Of a DNA stretch of 64,000 bases, positions 12,140-25,400 are shown one piece after another; position 1 is the first letter of the stretch; each line of letters begins with the position of its first letter. The notes beneath the pieces are model-generated. The model did not search any database, was not told where the DNA came from, and was given only the letters and a program-made list of their open reading frames with translations. Made by a program: the position numbers and the translations under genes. This DNA is from Hofstenia miamia. Lineage: Eukaryota > Xenacoelomorpha > Acoela. The DNA lies in NCBI GenBank assembly GCA_004352715.1, contig SCFE01000024.1:673088-737087 (forward strand), written 5' to 3'.

Positions 12140-12867
12140 TCAAATATTAAGTGTGATATACAATTGTCCTGTACCACCAAATCTCACCAGATAGCCTTGC
12201 TTGGTACAAAATTTCATGGTTATTCTGTTGATATATGATTTTGAAACTGGTTTATACATCAGATTTTGTTTTTTATGGTGTATGACAGGGATGGTATTCA
12301 TTTATTCTTTATATGTTAGCAATAGGGGGCATTTATCCAACACAGGCAAACAAGTACTACCAACATGTCGAGGTTCTACAATGTCTGTGTGTATCATTAC
12401 AATATGATTTTTGCCAAAAATATCACAGTTGTAATTGGCCATTTTTACTGTTTCTCAATATATATTTCTGTAAAAGTCTAGTAGATTTCCAGCTTGGGCC
12501 AAGCCTATTTCATATTGTGAATCATCTTTACCATTAATAAATTGTGAAACATTCCAAATTTTAATGAAATACCATAGGGGTCTAACATGTAATTTATATA
12601 TTCATAGAGTTCATGAAAGCTTTGCTTATGCCCTGAATAAATTTCCAATCGGGTTATGTTTCCATCTTTATCCTTTAAAGTCCATGTCTGGTGTTTAAGA
12701 TTAAGAAATTTTGATGGGTAACCAAAATTAATTAACACAACCTCACATGCATTATATATCTGCTTGTCCAAATACATTGTAAATTCATTCAATCCATCTG
12801 GGCGACATACACCAGGCTTCCAAAATTTTTCAGATAATAATTTTACAATAACCATTATGTATACCAC
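12140..12867 (-). pseudogene. Polinton penton-like minor capsid protein, copy A, broken
   Basis: Same protein family as 11073-11812. Shared segments include EFTMYLDKQIYNAC, YPSKFLNLKHQ and YSGHKQSFHELY in the first half, open from 12867 to 12505. A frameshift near 12540 moves the C-terminal half to another frame, where LDKCPLLLT, MYKPVSKSYINRI and a final GTGQLYITL can be read, with more stops in between. The two copies probably arose by tandem duplication inside the element and then decayed separately. Confidence 0.58.
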
Positions 12868-13092
12868 CTGTCTATGAGTGAACTTGTAATGTAATGTCTA
12901 TGTATTTTATTAAATTGTACATGCGTTTTTTATCAAATACAACTTTTATATAATTTTATTAAGACCATTATCACATAAAAAGTCATTAATAAATGGTAAA
13001 TTGGTAAACACAAGCACTTCTGGTATTTTATTAAGAAATAAAAATGCATGAAATATACAGTAAGCACCACATATCAGAGATGTTCCTTGTAA

Positions 13093-13395
13093 TCATGTTT
13101 TTCTATCACCCTCATAAACGTGAAATCCTGGATAGGTGATGTGACAATAGTGTTCAATGTCAGGATAATGTTTTAAGGGATGTGCAAGAGAATCTTTGAA
13201 AATTTAGTCACCATTGCCATCTCGTAAAATCAACAGCCAATGTGTACCAAGGTGATTGGTGGATTTGCATTTTCAATAAAAAATTAGCCTTGAACCAAAA
13301 CTTGGTTGGATATCATCCAAGGCATGTACACCATAAAATTGAAAGCAGAGTGAGGGATTTAGTAATGAAATGCATCTAATCTCATCAGCACTCAT
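13093..13395 (-). pseudogene. Adenain-like cysteine protease (Polinton PRO), broken
   Basis: The minus strand reads GVHALDDIQPSFGS near the N-terminus, then GTHWLLILRDGNGD and FKDSLAHPLKHYP. In adenovirus/Polinton maturation proteases the catalytic His lies in the GxHW motif, followed by an acidic residue in a (F/W)xDS segment, which is the arrangement seen here. In-frame stops are present between the N-terminal part and GTHWL and within GD-IFKD. The region after FHVYEGDR ends at a stop at 13093, so the catalytic Cys region is not identifiable. It lies directly upstream of the penton-like genes, which supports the assignment. Confidence 0.6.
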
Positions 13396-14930
13396 TAGAT
13401 GTTAAAATAATTGTAAAGCCTCCAATGTCTAAATTTAACGTAGAGCCAAAACAATACAGATGGAAGATGGCCTAAAATTGGTAAATTACACCAAAATCTG
13501 TAAAATATCGGATATCCATTGCCAATTCCAAATTTAACAAAACCATAGCTATCATGGTAAATTGCATGTATTCTGAACAATTTTGACCATTTCAAAAGCA
13601 AGTATAGCATCGAATTATCAATACCAATCAATCCTCCATTGGGGTTCATTTGCAAAACTTTTCAACACTGACATTGTGTATACTGTGTTTCTGTAATAGA
13701 TAGTTTGCAACATGTGCAAACTTTAAATGAGTGCCTTTGGTAGAGTGAATACGACCTTCCACTGCATGAATTTCATGTGTGGGGCAGGCCTTACCCCATA
13801 GATGTATCCATGTAAAAACCTTTCAGTATTTCTTAACAGGCTTGGATAAGATTGTTCAAAATATGGACAAGTTGGTTTGTTATGTAAAAGTAAGTTTAAT
13901 GAAATTAAGGTTAAATTGTACCTGATCACGGAAGTGTTCAGGAATGCCTGAACGGGACTTGAAGAACTACTGACAGAAAGCAAAATAGTTGAAGCTAGTT
14001 GTTACTGTCATTTTTATCTCAACAGTAAGCATGAGAAGTATTTGAAAGATTTTACAAAAATCAAATCTTCCAATAAAATGCTTAGCTATTTATATATACG
14101 TCAAACATGGCAATATCTTTATCACAAACTGTCTCCATAACAGGCAAGCACATTTACCCATAGATGTGTTAATATCCGAGGATTTTCATATTTCACAATA
14201 GGTTTGGAAATTTTTTTAACAATTTGGACAAAATCGACTCTATTTAAATGGATGAAATGGGCATTTTACATATAATTTTTGCATAAACATAAATTATAAA
14301 TGAAATGTTGAAAAATGTAATCGTGGATTTACAAGGGTGCCCCCCCCTCAAAAACTATCTAAACACTATATGAAATTGAGATGTTCAATGTGAATATCGT
14401 GATAAAAAACTAATTTTTAGTGACTTTTCATAAAAGAATCCATTTTTTTTAAATCTTTCTGTGGGCACAGTGGGTAAGAAACAAAAGTAAAAAGCAATAT
14501 TGATCATACTAAAACAATGCATTTTCTAAAATGGAAGAGCATGAGAAATCAAATATGGGATCAGAAAAATCATAAAATTTTGTACATTCTGGCAATTTAG
14601 AAAAATTAAAACTGGAGGATGCTTTCTTCTTAAGATTTCGACAATCAGGCACCTGGTTGTATTCATTGAAATTATTATCAGGCATCTATTTGTTAACAAT
14701 ATCACCAAATGTAATTGGAAACTAAGAAAGCCCATATTAACTTGTCTGAGTTTTGCCAATTTCATTTGTCTAAATAAACATTTAAATTTTGTCATAGACA
14801 TTGTTTGCATCTACAGTGATTTGAATACTAGGGTAAACAAACTGGAATGCTATTCGGAATTCAATCTTAGTTTCATGAGGATGAATAGTTTTTAAGAGTT
14901 AATTAATATCTTTCTTGAAAATTTCCAACA
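13396..14930 (-). other. Unassigned, partly coding-like part of the Polinton remnant
   Basis: The ORFs at 13723-13983 and 14526-14810 are open on the minus strand, and other frames between 14900 and 14520 also read like decayed coding sequence. None shows a motif I can assign. No Walker motif of a packaging ATPase was seen. Confidence 0.3.
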
Positions 14931-15099
14931 TATTTAATAATCAAAAGTTAATAAGGAATATTGTTTTCACTCATACAACATTGGGGCCTACTGTGACACA
15001 TTTATTGTACATGTATCTATAATTAAAAGTTAAAATCCATGTATATTGGTAGTCTATATTGCAATAAGATAAACACAGAAAATCACCACATCACTTAGT

Positions 15100-15484
15100 C
15101 AGTGCCGGATTAATATGGCGCGGGGCCTGTAGCAGTCTCCTTTGATGTAAGGATAACGATTGAAATTTATTTACTTATCTACATGCTGACAACAGAAAAA
15201 TAAAAAAGTCTAATACAAACCTTTATTTCCAAAGAAATTAAAAACAAATAAAAACGGAAGTTACAAAATGCTATATTTATTTTCCATTTAAGGAGGTCAA
15301 GATATTCTTAAATTAACATTAGTTATTTTTTTAGCTATTTTTATTTTTTCATGTTTAATACATTCTCTGTTGGAAAATCTTTTTTTATAATGGAATGTCA
15401 AATTTTTTGGCCAGGTGTGGGGCCTCTGTGAAGCGTGGGGCCCGTAGCAGGTGCTACATCTGCTACTAGGTAAATCCACCACTG
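15100..15484. mobile_element. Short non-autonomous hAT-type element
   Basis: Ends CAGTGCCGGATTA (15100) and the complement of CAGTGGTGGATTTA (ending 15484), each followed inward by GTAGCAG-like sequence. The 8-bp flanks CACTTAGT and CACTTAAT differ by one base, as expected for an old hAT target duplication. At 385 bp it has no transposase. Confidence 0.7.
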
Positions 15485-16499
15485 CACTTAATAAAATTTC
15501 TTGAATAAATTAGCATAGCCAGATAAACCAAATAAGGAATTATTCATCCATTCCAAACCTGTCTAAAACCTAAAGAAAAGATATAAATCAATTTTAGCAA
15601 ATTCAAGATGTTTTCGATGAGGCCGAAGTTTGAATAAAAATATGTTTATTTTATTTATTAATCTTAGTAATAATATTCATCATATCCTACTCATAAATAG
15701 TGATTTTGTATGGAGTCTTAGCTACCATAAATAAAGTTTGCGATATTAGAGATGCCTGATAAAAACTTCACTATAACTGTTTGTTCAATGTGAGATCCAA
15801 AATATCCACCTTTCAAATCTTTCTAAATTTGAAGAGAGGACAGAATTTTATCAATTCTCTTGAGCTCATATTCTTTAACCTCGTGCTTTTCCGAATCAGA
15901 ATTGCATAGTTTTATCATTGTTAACTTTTTTTACAAAATTTTGTTTCTGATCTACTGTGTGGAAGAGGTCTGAAGTGGAACAGCGAGTTTAGAAGATGCT
16001 TGTACCTACTATTTGGTTCCTGGTTCTTCCTGCACCCCTAGGCACTTGGAGAATCCAAGCAGGCTTTCTGCTGGGAGGGAGACCATTCTCACTGCAGTAC
16101 AAGTTCAGTACTTGACAAAACGTATCAATTGACCAAACGATCATTTCCTGTCAGGGATTGTTTTGAGTTAGCATTCAAATGTGCCAAAGAAACGAGTGAG
16201 CTTTGCAAATATGGCAAAATCATGGGATCAAAGAGAAGGGCACAGTGAAGCTTGCTCATTCTTGATTGTGCTTTAAGTAAAGAAGTCAAATTCTTTCTTT
16301 TCATGTATCTGAGAATATCTTTGTGTCAAGGCTAAAGCTTTCATCTGAAGTCAAGTCACTCTATATTTTGCTGTCTTGGAAAATATTCTGGAAAATTGGA
16401 CTCCTTGATTTTCCCACTGTCTTCTATAATTGCGATGCAACAGGATGTACTCAGTTACTATCAACAATAAGAAAGTTATTAGCCAAAAAAGTCTTTGAT
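15485..16499. other. Non-coding stretch
   Basis: AT-rich with a less AT-rich block at 15960-16120. No coding or repeat family was recognised. Confidence 0.5.
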
Positions 16500-17465
16500 G
16501 TCCAAATTTTGAAAATATTGAACTTTGATTTAAAAAAACTGCCTTGACCTACACGTCGCCCTGCTAGGTGAATGTATTTCAAGGCTCCACTATTTCCTAG
16601 CTACTCATTTCTAAGGAACCACCATTCAGTCCTGTTCTACCTTACATCATTATCATGTGATATATCACGAGAAACTAACGTACTCAATTTAATATTAGCA
16701 ACCGGTTTCCATCCTTATTGCAAATACGCGGGAACAAAATTTTTTACACTTACTAAATTAAATGGTGATAAAATAGTTGATTGTATCTTATAAGCATAAG
16801 TTTGGCATATTTAGTATTTGGGGTCATTTTGTGTATGATTTTGAAATGTTATTTAATTGGTCTATGCCAATATATTTCACTTTCTAAATGCTCTCTTAGG
16901 TATTCATTGATCCTGCTTTCAATTTGTTCATTGGTTTCTTTGATGTAATAATGATTTCATTTTTCCCATTGGTATTTATATGAAATTGAAGAAACTAAAT
17001 CTTTGTTAATAGGATCTTAGTAGTTAAGAAATGGCGGTTTTTCTTTGATGCTAGTATTGTTCGATCTTTTTACTTAAATCATATATTTATGTTTTTATTT
17101 TTTATTATAATTTTTTTTATTTCTTCATTATAAGGCAATTTGCAGTATATTGGCTCCTGAACATCTGTTATTACTTGGTTACGTACTATACTTCATCCTT
17201 TCTCAACGAATTTCTTTTTTAATGTTTGTGGATAAACATTTTGCTCTAAGATTGTATAAATGTTTGATATTGAATCAGTTAACTTCTTATAATTTAAAGA
17301 GAAATCGTATACTTAGATCTATCAAGCACTGTATTGTATTTGCTTTATATTTGAAGTCGCAGTATGATTGGAATAGAGCATATAGGTCAGTATTAGTAGC
17401 TTTTCGGTACATTATACTCTAATAGTGGGCTTTGAAAACTTTTATCGTTATGCCTAAAAATACTT
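16500..17465 (-). mobile_element. Second Penelope-like element remnant
   Basis: The minus strand reads MYRKATNTDLYALFQSYCDF at about 17420-17360, the PLE RT C-terminal motif, and further on DLVSSISYKYQ and NHYYIKETNEQIESRIN at about 17010-16910, a GIY-YIG segment in which the Gly of YIG is Lys. The stretch at 16506-16550 resembles the PLE sequence next to the palindrome centre. Many stops interrupt it. It belongs to a different subfamily from the PLE at 263-2640, as judged by the protein differences. Confidence 0.7.
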
Positions 17466-17529
17466 CTAGACAGTAGTCTATATAGTGATAATATAACTTT
17501 GGTTTTCTTTATAAATAATCAATTTTGTT

Positions 17530-17532
<3 letters not shown>

Positions 17533-17563
<31 letters not shown>

Positions 17564-17680
17564 ATAAAATGAAAACTCGTCATACAAAATTTATTGGAGT
17601 GAAATTCTGGAAAAAAACATTTGTTCAGATCCTTTGTTTTTTTATGAATACTGCATTAAATAAGTTCTATAATGCGATAA
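17533..17680. repeat. (TA)n-headed short repeat, copy 1
   Basis: The (TA)n tract at 17533-17560 is followed by about 95 bp (17585-17680) that match the minus strand of about 41525-41612, which also lies beside a (TA)n tract. It may mark the outer edge of the large inverted repeat or an independent small element. Confidence 0.55.
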
Positions 17681-18246
17681 CAATAAATCTCTTAAGAGAA
17701 TTGCTAAGAATACCTCATGTATTCCAGCTAGTACCAACATCAAATAATCTTGTCTGAGTACTATTAAGTTTGAATTTCCATATCCTGAAAACATTTTTGA
17801 CCTCATTGATATCAAAACTTAAAAGTATAATTATTGTTGTCTCCTGATCATTGTCATGATATATAGTATTAGTTCGAAACGTTTTTTTCAGGAAGACTTC
17901 AAATAATAATGCGGGTTAAACTTAAGTTATCATTCACTTCATTTTGTAACTTCTCCTAGAAAAATCGATAATGTATACAAACTTAAGGTTGCTCTGCTAA
18001 ATTTGTGTTAATATCACAGCTTTTGTAAAATTCAAATCAAAAGATTCTCAAAAATATCAATCTTTATTTTTAAGTAAATTTTTGCGATCTTTATCGTATC
18101 CTTAATAGTTGAAATAATTAATTCAATGTCTACCCTCCAACAATTGTTCAATTTATGTTTTCAGAAAGAGATCATCCAAATCAACAACTAGAAACATAAT
18201 TACATTATCAGAATATTACAAACTAGATGTCATGAAAAAAACCTAT
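17681..18246. other. Non-coding stretch before the palindrome arm
   Basis: AT-rich and without recognised genes. Around 18170-18205 a short match (CCAAATCAACAACTAGAAA) to the mirror position near 41045 suggests that arm homology extends a little past 18247 in diverged form. Confidence 0.5.
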
Positions 18247-19434
18247 GAACATTCCATATTTATAAACGCTTTGCACTGACTGGGATGATTTTGAAAAATT
18301 AGAAGAAGGACTTTGAGTGTTTTTTAGTTTTTTAAAGCAGTGAACATTTTTTCATTTTTGCCTTTTGCCAATTAATATTTTTCTTCAGTCCACTAATAAG
18401 TAATTGAAGGTACGAAATTTACCAGTTTTGATCTGGTCTGTTATTTTGGCAGTAATGGTAAGCAGGACGTATGGAAATTAAGTGAAGTTTGACATTATTT
18501 TGGACTTGAAAACTGCTTTCGTGTTAGCATAGGATTTAATCAATTAAATTTTTCCATAATAAATCACTGTATTAAGTGCATTTTAAGCGTGATAAGACTA
18601 CAAAAGAGAATAATGCAAAAACGCTCTAATGTTACTTCATTACGTAATTTCCTTAAATTCTTAATAATTTTTATATTATTTTATATTCTGTATTGAGTCT
18701 TATATCTTTTCCTATTCCTTCCTATTCATTCCAAATCTTATATTTAATAAAATATAATGGAAATTGTATTTTGGCCAATGTAGCAGTGAATACATAAAAA
18801 GGCAAAACTTCAATTCTTACTGAATTTAATTATACTGTTAAAATGATTTACAGAAAACATAATGTATTTCATAACTTTCAATTTTAATGGAAAAACTAGC
18901 AAAAATAATATTAATAAATTTGCCTGTGTCATTCAGCACAAATTATAATGATTCCTTCTAAAGAAGAACTAATTGAATCCAAATATTTATTTTAAAAGCT
19001 CAAACATCAAATATTTCAAAGAAATATTTTAGAAAATCAGCAGAAATTTCCTACGTAAAAGCGGAAAATCAGACTAACCCAATGCATTTGATAGTAGCAA
19101 AAAACTATTTTAAAAGCCTTCTGTAATAATAAAAAATTTTAACAATCGATTTCAAAATTCCACTGCTGAATGCACATTTCTATTAAGGAAATGAATTACT
19201 TACTTTACATGAAGAATATTTAATGCTTACTTGCAATTATAGTTGCTGCAGTAAGAAGCCCCAAGTGAAATATTTTTTTTCAAATGTGTTCAAATTGGTA
19301 AAAATTCTATATAAAATATAGAAAACGTCGAAAGAAATAACATGCTTTGATATATTGGTTTCTATTAACTGAAAAAAACATTATGTGTTAAAATTTGATT
19401 GGTTCAAGGCTATTGGTAGAACTTTAGTTAGGAA

Positions 19435-22400
19435 ATGTTTTTGGCGTGGAAGGTTCTACTGCTTCTACTTTTACAAAAGGCAGTTCAGCCAGATTACTGC
19501 CCGTTCCCATTTTTTGATTGCGGTAATAATTTCACATGCATTAACGCAATTTTTGTTTGTGATAAAAGGGTTGACTGTCATGAAACTGGAAAAGATGAAC
19601 TCGGCTGTCTAAGCGATGACTATGACAACTGTACAGGAATCTACTGCACAGATTATTCCTTTCGCGATGGCTATGATTCAAGAAAATGCCTTCCGAATTC
19701 CAAAGAATGTAACGCTGTGAGAGATTGTTTGTATGGAAACGATGAACGCTGTGAGTGTCCTGAAAATTGGCTGCAGTGCAAACTTGGAAACCTTTCTGCT
19801 GGCGAATGTCTGCATCCAAGCAAAATTTGTGACGGCATTATAGATTGCATCGCATATGGTGCCACAAGTGTAGACGAATGTGGGTGTGATGAATCAACAT
19901 TCCTGTGTCCTGATGAAGACAATTACTGCTTACCATCTGAATATGTTTGTGATCATATCTTTGACTGCCAATCAAGAGCAGATGAGATAAACTGTACAGA
20001 CACTTGCAACGATGGCTATTTCCAATGTAAGAGTACATTTGATTGTTTAGCTAGTCATCATTTTTGTGACAAATACGCAGGAGGTTCCTTTGAAACAATT
20101 AAACTTCTCTCCGACTGCTTTGATGGTTCTGATGAAACCTGTGATTGTGACTACAATTTTCCATGTCCTGGATCAAACAAGTGCATTGAAAAGAAAAGCT
20201 TTTGCAGAGACATATCAAAGTGTGAAGCAACATATGAGGAAATATTGAAGGCCTGTGAATGTAATCCAATAACTCACCATAAGTGCGATGATGAGAACAT
20301 TTGTATTCCAAAATCAAGAGTTTGTGACTTTGTGTATGACTGTCCTTTTTCAATTTCAGATGAAGCCAATTGTTCCCATGTTCCTGAAGCCCGAGAAAAG
20401 TGCTTAGCAGCTGATTCGTTTTGGTGCAGCGATGTTTTGCGATGTGTACCATGCCTCTATGCTAGAAAAACACACGGTTTCCAATTTATTTGTCAACACA
20501 TAGAAGGAGAATACGAATGCCCCTGCGATGATAGTACTCTATTTAAATGCAATGATGGTAAACTTTGTATTAATCAGGTAAAATCTTAATTTGTTTTCTG
20601 ACTATTGATTTCATTCAACTTTTATCCCAAGCACAGAAAAGATGTTTAAGCAAATACTTTTTTTACCTACATCAAGGTGCCATAGAAATTACATTCCATC
20701 ATTGAGTTGAGCATGTAAAATTTTCCACTAGTTTTTCTGATTTGGTTGCATATTTGCAACTGCAGGCAGTAGAGCTATGAACAACTGCAAATTGACTATA
20801 TTCATAAAGCTGCTTGAATAATGATTAATTTGATATACAATAGATAAGATTTACATTATGATACCCTTCTTGCCCAAAGTTGAAAATTTTACTCTACTTT
20901 ATTGAATGATAACAACAGGCTCAAATATCTTCAATTGACTGCATTTATTCCTTTTTTTATTCTAATTATAGAAATATTTTTTGGGTCCTTCTTTCTAATC
21001 TAAGTCATGGAAAGATATTCCCAAAAATGTCGATTTTTGTACTTTTAGAAAAACGAATTGGCAGAAACGAGTCGATCCTGCTTTCATGTTGGTATAGCTT
21101 TTTGGTTAGGGGACAGGTGAAATGTTTTCTCTTTAAATCAAGTCATTCGAAAAAGTTGATAGTACTTATTGTATAGTTTTTAAAGCATTATTGAACGATT
21201 GAACGGTTTGTTACATGTAGTTATTTTGTCGCATTTGAGAATATTGCATAGATAGAAAGTATTAAATTTCCTATAGCCGACTAGCTAGTTATGTAGGTTT
21301 TTGTTTGCTTACAACGACTATTGGTTGAAACTAATCTAAACTGCTTTAAGCAACAGCTTGTACTCCATAAAACACGATTTTCAGATTTTAGTGTTCTCCA
21401 TCAATTTTTGTCGTGGTAAGAGATCGGTATTGGTTTGGAGTTTCATAAACGATCAGGGGCCGATCTGTAGATTTCTTACTATTATAATATGTTCTACCAT
21501 TTTATCTAATTTATTTTTTAGTTCTACTTTTTTAATTGGTCTTGGGAATATCAAATATCAGGTTGGGTCTGGTCTACATATCATTAGGATTGGGTTGGGT
21601 ATTGTCCAAAAAAGTGACCAATTTTCAGGGTTTTTGGGGTGTTAATCTCAGCTCAGGGAACTCACCAACCCTAACCCTAACCGTCATCCCTCAGCAATTC
21701 ATCAAGGCGCTAGTTGTTTCTAACAGTACTGCCTTATCTAATTCTGCCTTTCTCAATTTGGCATTTCTAACTCCCATAATTGACTCCTAAATCTTAAGAA
21801 CGACTTTGAACAATATATTTTGGAAAATTTCGCTATGATTTTAGACGACAAGCAATGATGTAAAATAAAAAATTACGCTTTTATAAACTGTTGTGACTTT
21901 GTTAACCTAATATTTAATTGTGTGGAATGAATCAGTATTTGTTTATGTTGATGCATGGTTTATTTTCTATAAACTAAATCATATTTGCCAAATCCATTTC
22001 TGCTACATCGACTAGGTAAACAAGGTACTCAGATTAACAATTCCAATTTGATAATTTATCGGAATACCTGAGAAAAAGGCATACAAATCTAGCTAGAAAG
22101 AAACTCAATACAAATTTGAATCGTGTAGATTTTAATTGCTTGAAAGTTTTTTAATTAATTTCAAGTCAGGCAATAAACTCCTAATTAGAGCTGCTTCCTT
22201 TTGAATATGTTTCCTTACTTTTTGATTAAACAATTAGAAATTAGTTTGCCAATTAAACCACAAATGAATTTCGGTATCTACAAAGATATGTTGCATTCAA
22301 ATATGTATTTTGATCTAAACTTTGGTTTATCCATAGTATAAAAAGGAAATATCCGTTCTTATACCAACAAAGTATTTAAAAATTTAATTAATTTTATATT

Positions 22401-25400
22401 TGATTAAAAATTTCTGTAAGCATATCGAAAATATTTATTTGGAATAGACTTAAAATGACCAGTTTATCTAAAATGTCAAAAACTAATGAATTTGACAATT
22501 AAATTAATCACCGTATAAGTAATTATAAAATTTTGATTGATTAAGCGCAACCATTACAGGGAATTATTTCCAATTATAGTTAAAATTAATCTGATTTTAA
22601 GTTAGCAGAGGAATACCACAAGAGACACTGTTATGACTCATGTTTTACCCAGCATACAAATGATGAACCTAAATATGAAAATTTAATTCAATCTGCCTCA
22701 TAGAAATGTCGGCCTAATAATCAAAACAAATCAAGTTCAACATTACGCCTAATTCTAGATATTATTAATCTAATTTTATTCAAACAGATGAATTCAAAAC
22801 AAGAACTTTCTAGAATCCAAATTTTTACCCAGTAGGCAAAAATAATTCTTATTGATCTAACCCTGAAGGGTTTCATAAAAGGTAGTTGCCATCTTTTAAG
22901 CAGAAATTTATATGTTACATATCCATTAATATATTTACATCTTCACTATTATGGGCTGGTTATGTACTGTATGGGCAGTCTTCTTAATAGTTTAATATGA
23001 AAAATTGTTCCATATAGTACTATAAATTGCTATACATGGCAGTATCAACAGCCACACACTAATTCTCTCAATTGGGTAAAATAATTCATCTATGGGATAC
23101 CCTTATTTCTTCATGATCACATGAACTTGGACATTGAACATTTATTGTATTATTTTTTCAAAAACCCAAATTGCACAACATATTCAATATTTGATTTCTA
23201 TTTAGTACTTAGTATGTGTGTATGTCCTAAAATGCTTTAGGTGGATGTGTGTGATGGAATGATTGATTGCCTTGATGGGTCAGATGAATCCATTTGTAAA
23301 GAATGTAAGTATCCACTATCTTGTTATAATTAAAATTTATTTGAATTTATCATAAAGTTATGGTGAAAATTGCAGTTTGAAACTCTCCCACTTTCCCTCT
23401 CTCTCTCTCTAATTTAATTTCTGTTTTGATCACATTATTGCTTACTCAATCCAACATCATGTCTATACTCTAAAATTCACTTGCTAAGAGAGATAATATT
23501 TTGTTTACAATCAGCTGTCAAAAATTTTCAATTCACTATACATTATGTCTGAACATTACTAAAATTTTATCTTTAAATTTCAATTCCCAAATATTTTAAA
23601 TGTTAGGAAGGCCTACTCAATATCAAAATTTAAATAATATTTAATTCTAACTATGAGATTATTATGCAATATTTTCAAGCAAATAAAAGTAGAATTATTT
23701 CCTTCAACAAAAGCAAAAAACTTTGTGGTGATTTGTTTGCTTAGAACAGGGCAAATAAACTATTGAAAATTTTCGAGAACATGAACTATTCTTACATAAA
23801 TTTATAATATAGCTAAGACTTGCTGATTTAATTGAAATAATATTTTGACTAATAATCGAAATTTCCATATATATATATTTGGTGCTAAATATATGGACAT
23901 TTTATGAAAATGTCATTAGATAATATTTAGCGCCACTTCCTATATAAGTATGTCTATATTTTTTTTTCAAGATTATGTTTTAAAATCGCTTGATTAAGTT
24001 TTTCATGGAATTAACTGCGTTGACATTTTATATTTCCAGACAAAAAAATTATGCAAATATTGATTAATTCTATATTTTATTAAATTTAAAATGCATTTTT
24101 AATATTGACATAAATTTGGTTTGTGATTGATCTGTTAATAATTATATTTATTGATCATCCGCATATAAACAATTCATCAATTTATTAATTCAATTATAGA
24201 ATATTCTGCTATTTACTTTTTTCTAGCTAATTTTTTTGATATTTTGAAAAAAAAATTTGCTTTAAAATTTTTTTTTCAAATTTATGTTTGAATAGTGTAA
24301 ATGATATATATATATATATATATATATAATGTTTTGATCTTCCCAAAGGTTGTAGAATGCGAACGTTAAAATACTCATCTTTGATGTCTTCTTGTACTAA
24401 GACCAAATCGATAATTGAGTCACTATGGGTTTGAGCTTTTACTAAGTTAACAAGATTTTGCTGATACGTTAGCGATTGAAACTGTTGATTAATAAATTAT
24501 TGATTAAAATCCCCACAAATTATAACATTTTTACGATATAGTTACAAATATTTTCACTTAGCTACAGGCATAACGGGCTTAGAATACGGTCACGGACGAA
24601 CCCACGGGCCTATTTTTATGGGTACGGGCTACGGATTGGGCATGGGCCCTACCCTAGTTGATAATCAAAGTGCCAACGCTTGCAAATGAAGCATTATATG
24701 TTCCACAACACACATATTTTCCAATAGAGTGGCCATATAGTTAATATAAAATTTAAATTGCCAAAATAGTTGAAAATAGTTGTTTATAATTGCTAAAACT
24801 ATTATCCGATTTCTGCTGATGACCAGATTTGGGAAAGTTCTTATTTTTGACGATAGATGGCATTTAAGAATTCTCAGATAACTCTATATCCTTTTTGATG
24901 AATAAGCAGTTCAGAGTTAGCCATTTATGAGCTGCGTGGTTTCTATGAAAAAAGCGGGTTTCACAATATTCCTCAGAAAACCTTTCTCACTTGATTTTGA
25001 TAAAAACATACAAAACATAAATGACCCATGCCAAAATTGTAGAAAACAACCGACCAGGGCTGGGCTATGTTCTAAATATATTATCATGGCCTAGACCTGA
25101 GTCAGGCCCGATTCCAACGCTGATCTAAGGAGAAGTGTTCTTTTGTCATGATAAACGCTTGTGATTTAAATTATTCCATATTTCAAAAGAAATTCAGATT
25201 TTCGGAAAAAAAATTTAAAAAATTCTTACATCACCTAGTGATAAGATAGTAAAGCGATGTAATGTCCAGGCTCATGACAGCAAGAGCTAAATTCAGCTTA
25301 TTTGTGTTCTATAAATGACCAATATAGTTCCATCATGCCTGGATGTGTTCCCAACCGGGCGTAAATCAAAGTTGAAAATGAAAGAATATACGATTGGCTA

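Larger units (their letters stand above)
11073..14930 (-). mobile_element. Polinton/Maverick remnant
   Basis: Reading on the minus strand, the order is unassigned coding-like sequence (14930-13396), an adenain-like cysteine protease (13395-13093), then two tandem copies of a penton-like minor capsid gene (12867-12140 and 11812-11073). A protease next to capsid-type genes is the hallmark of Polintons. No polymerase, integrase or packaging ATPase was recognised, and the ends were not found. Every gene contains stops or frameshifts. This is an old, partial insertion. Confidence 0.65.

Noticed and set aside
21669-21682. Telomere-like CCCTAACCCTAACC in intron 1 (mirrored at about 37460)
   Set aside because: Only about two units; too short to indicate a telomere or fusion site.
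21536-21790. 84-codon ORF in intron 1, conserved in both arms
   Set aside because: Conservation follows from arm identity; no motif, and the composition is that of non-coding DNA.
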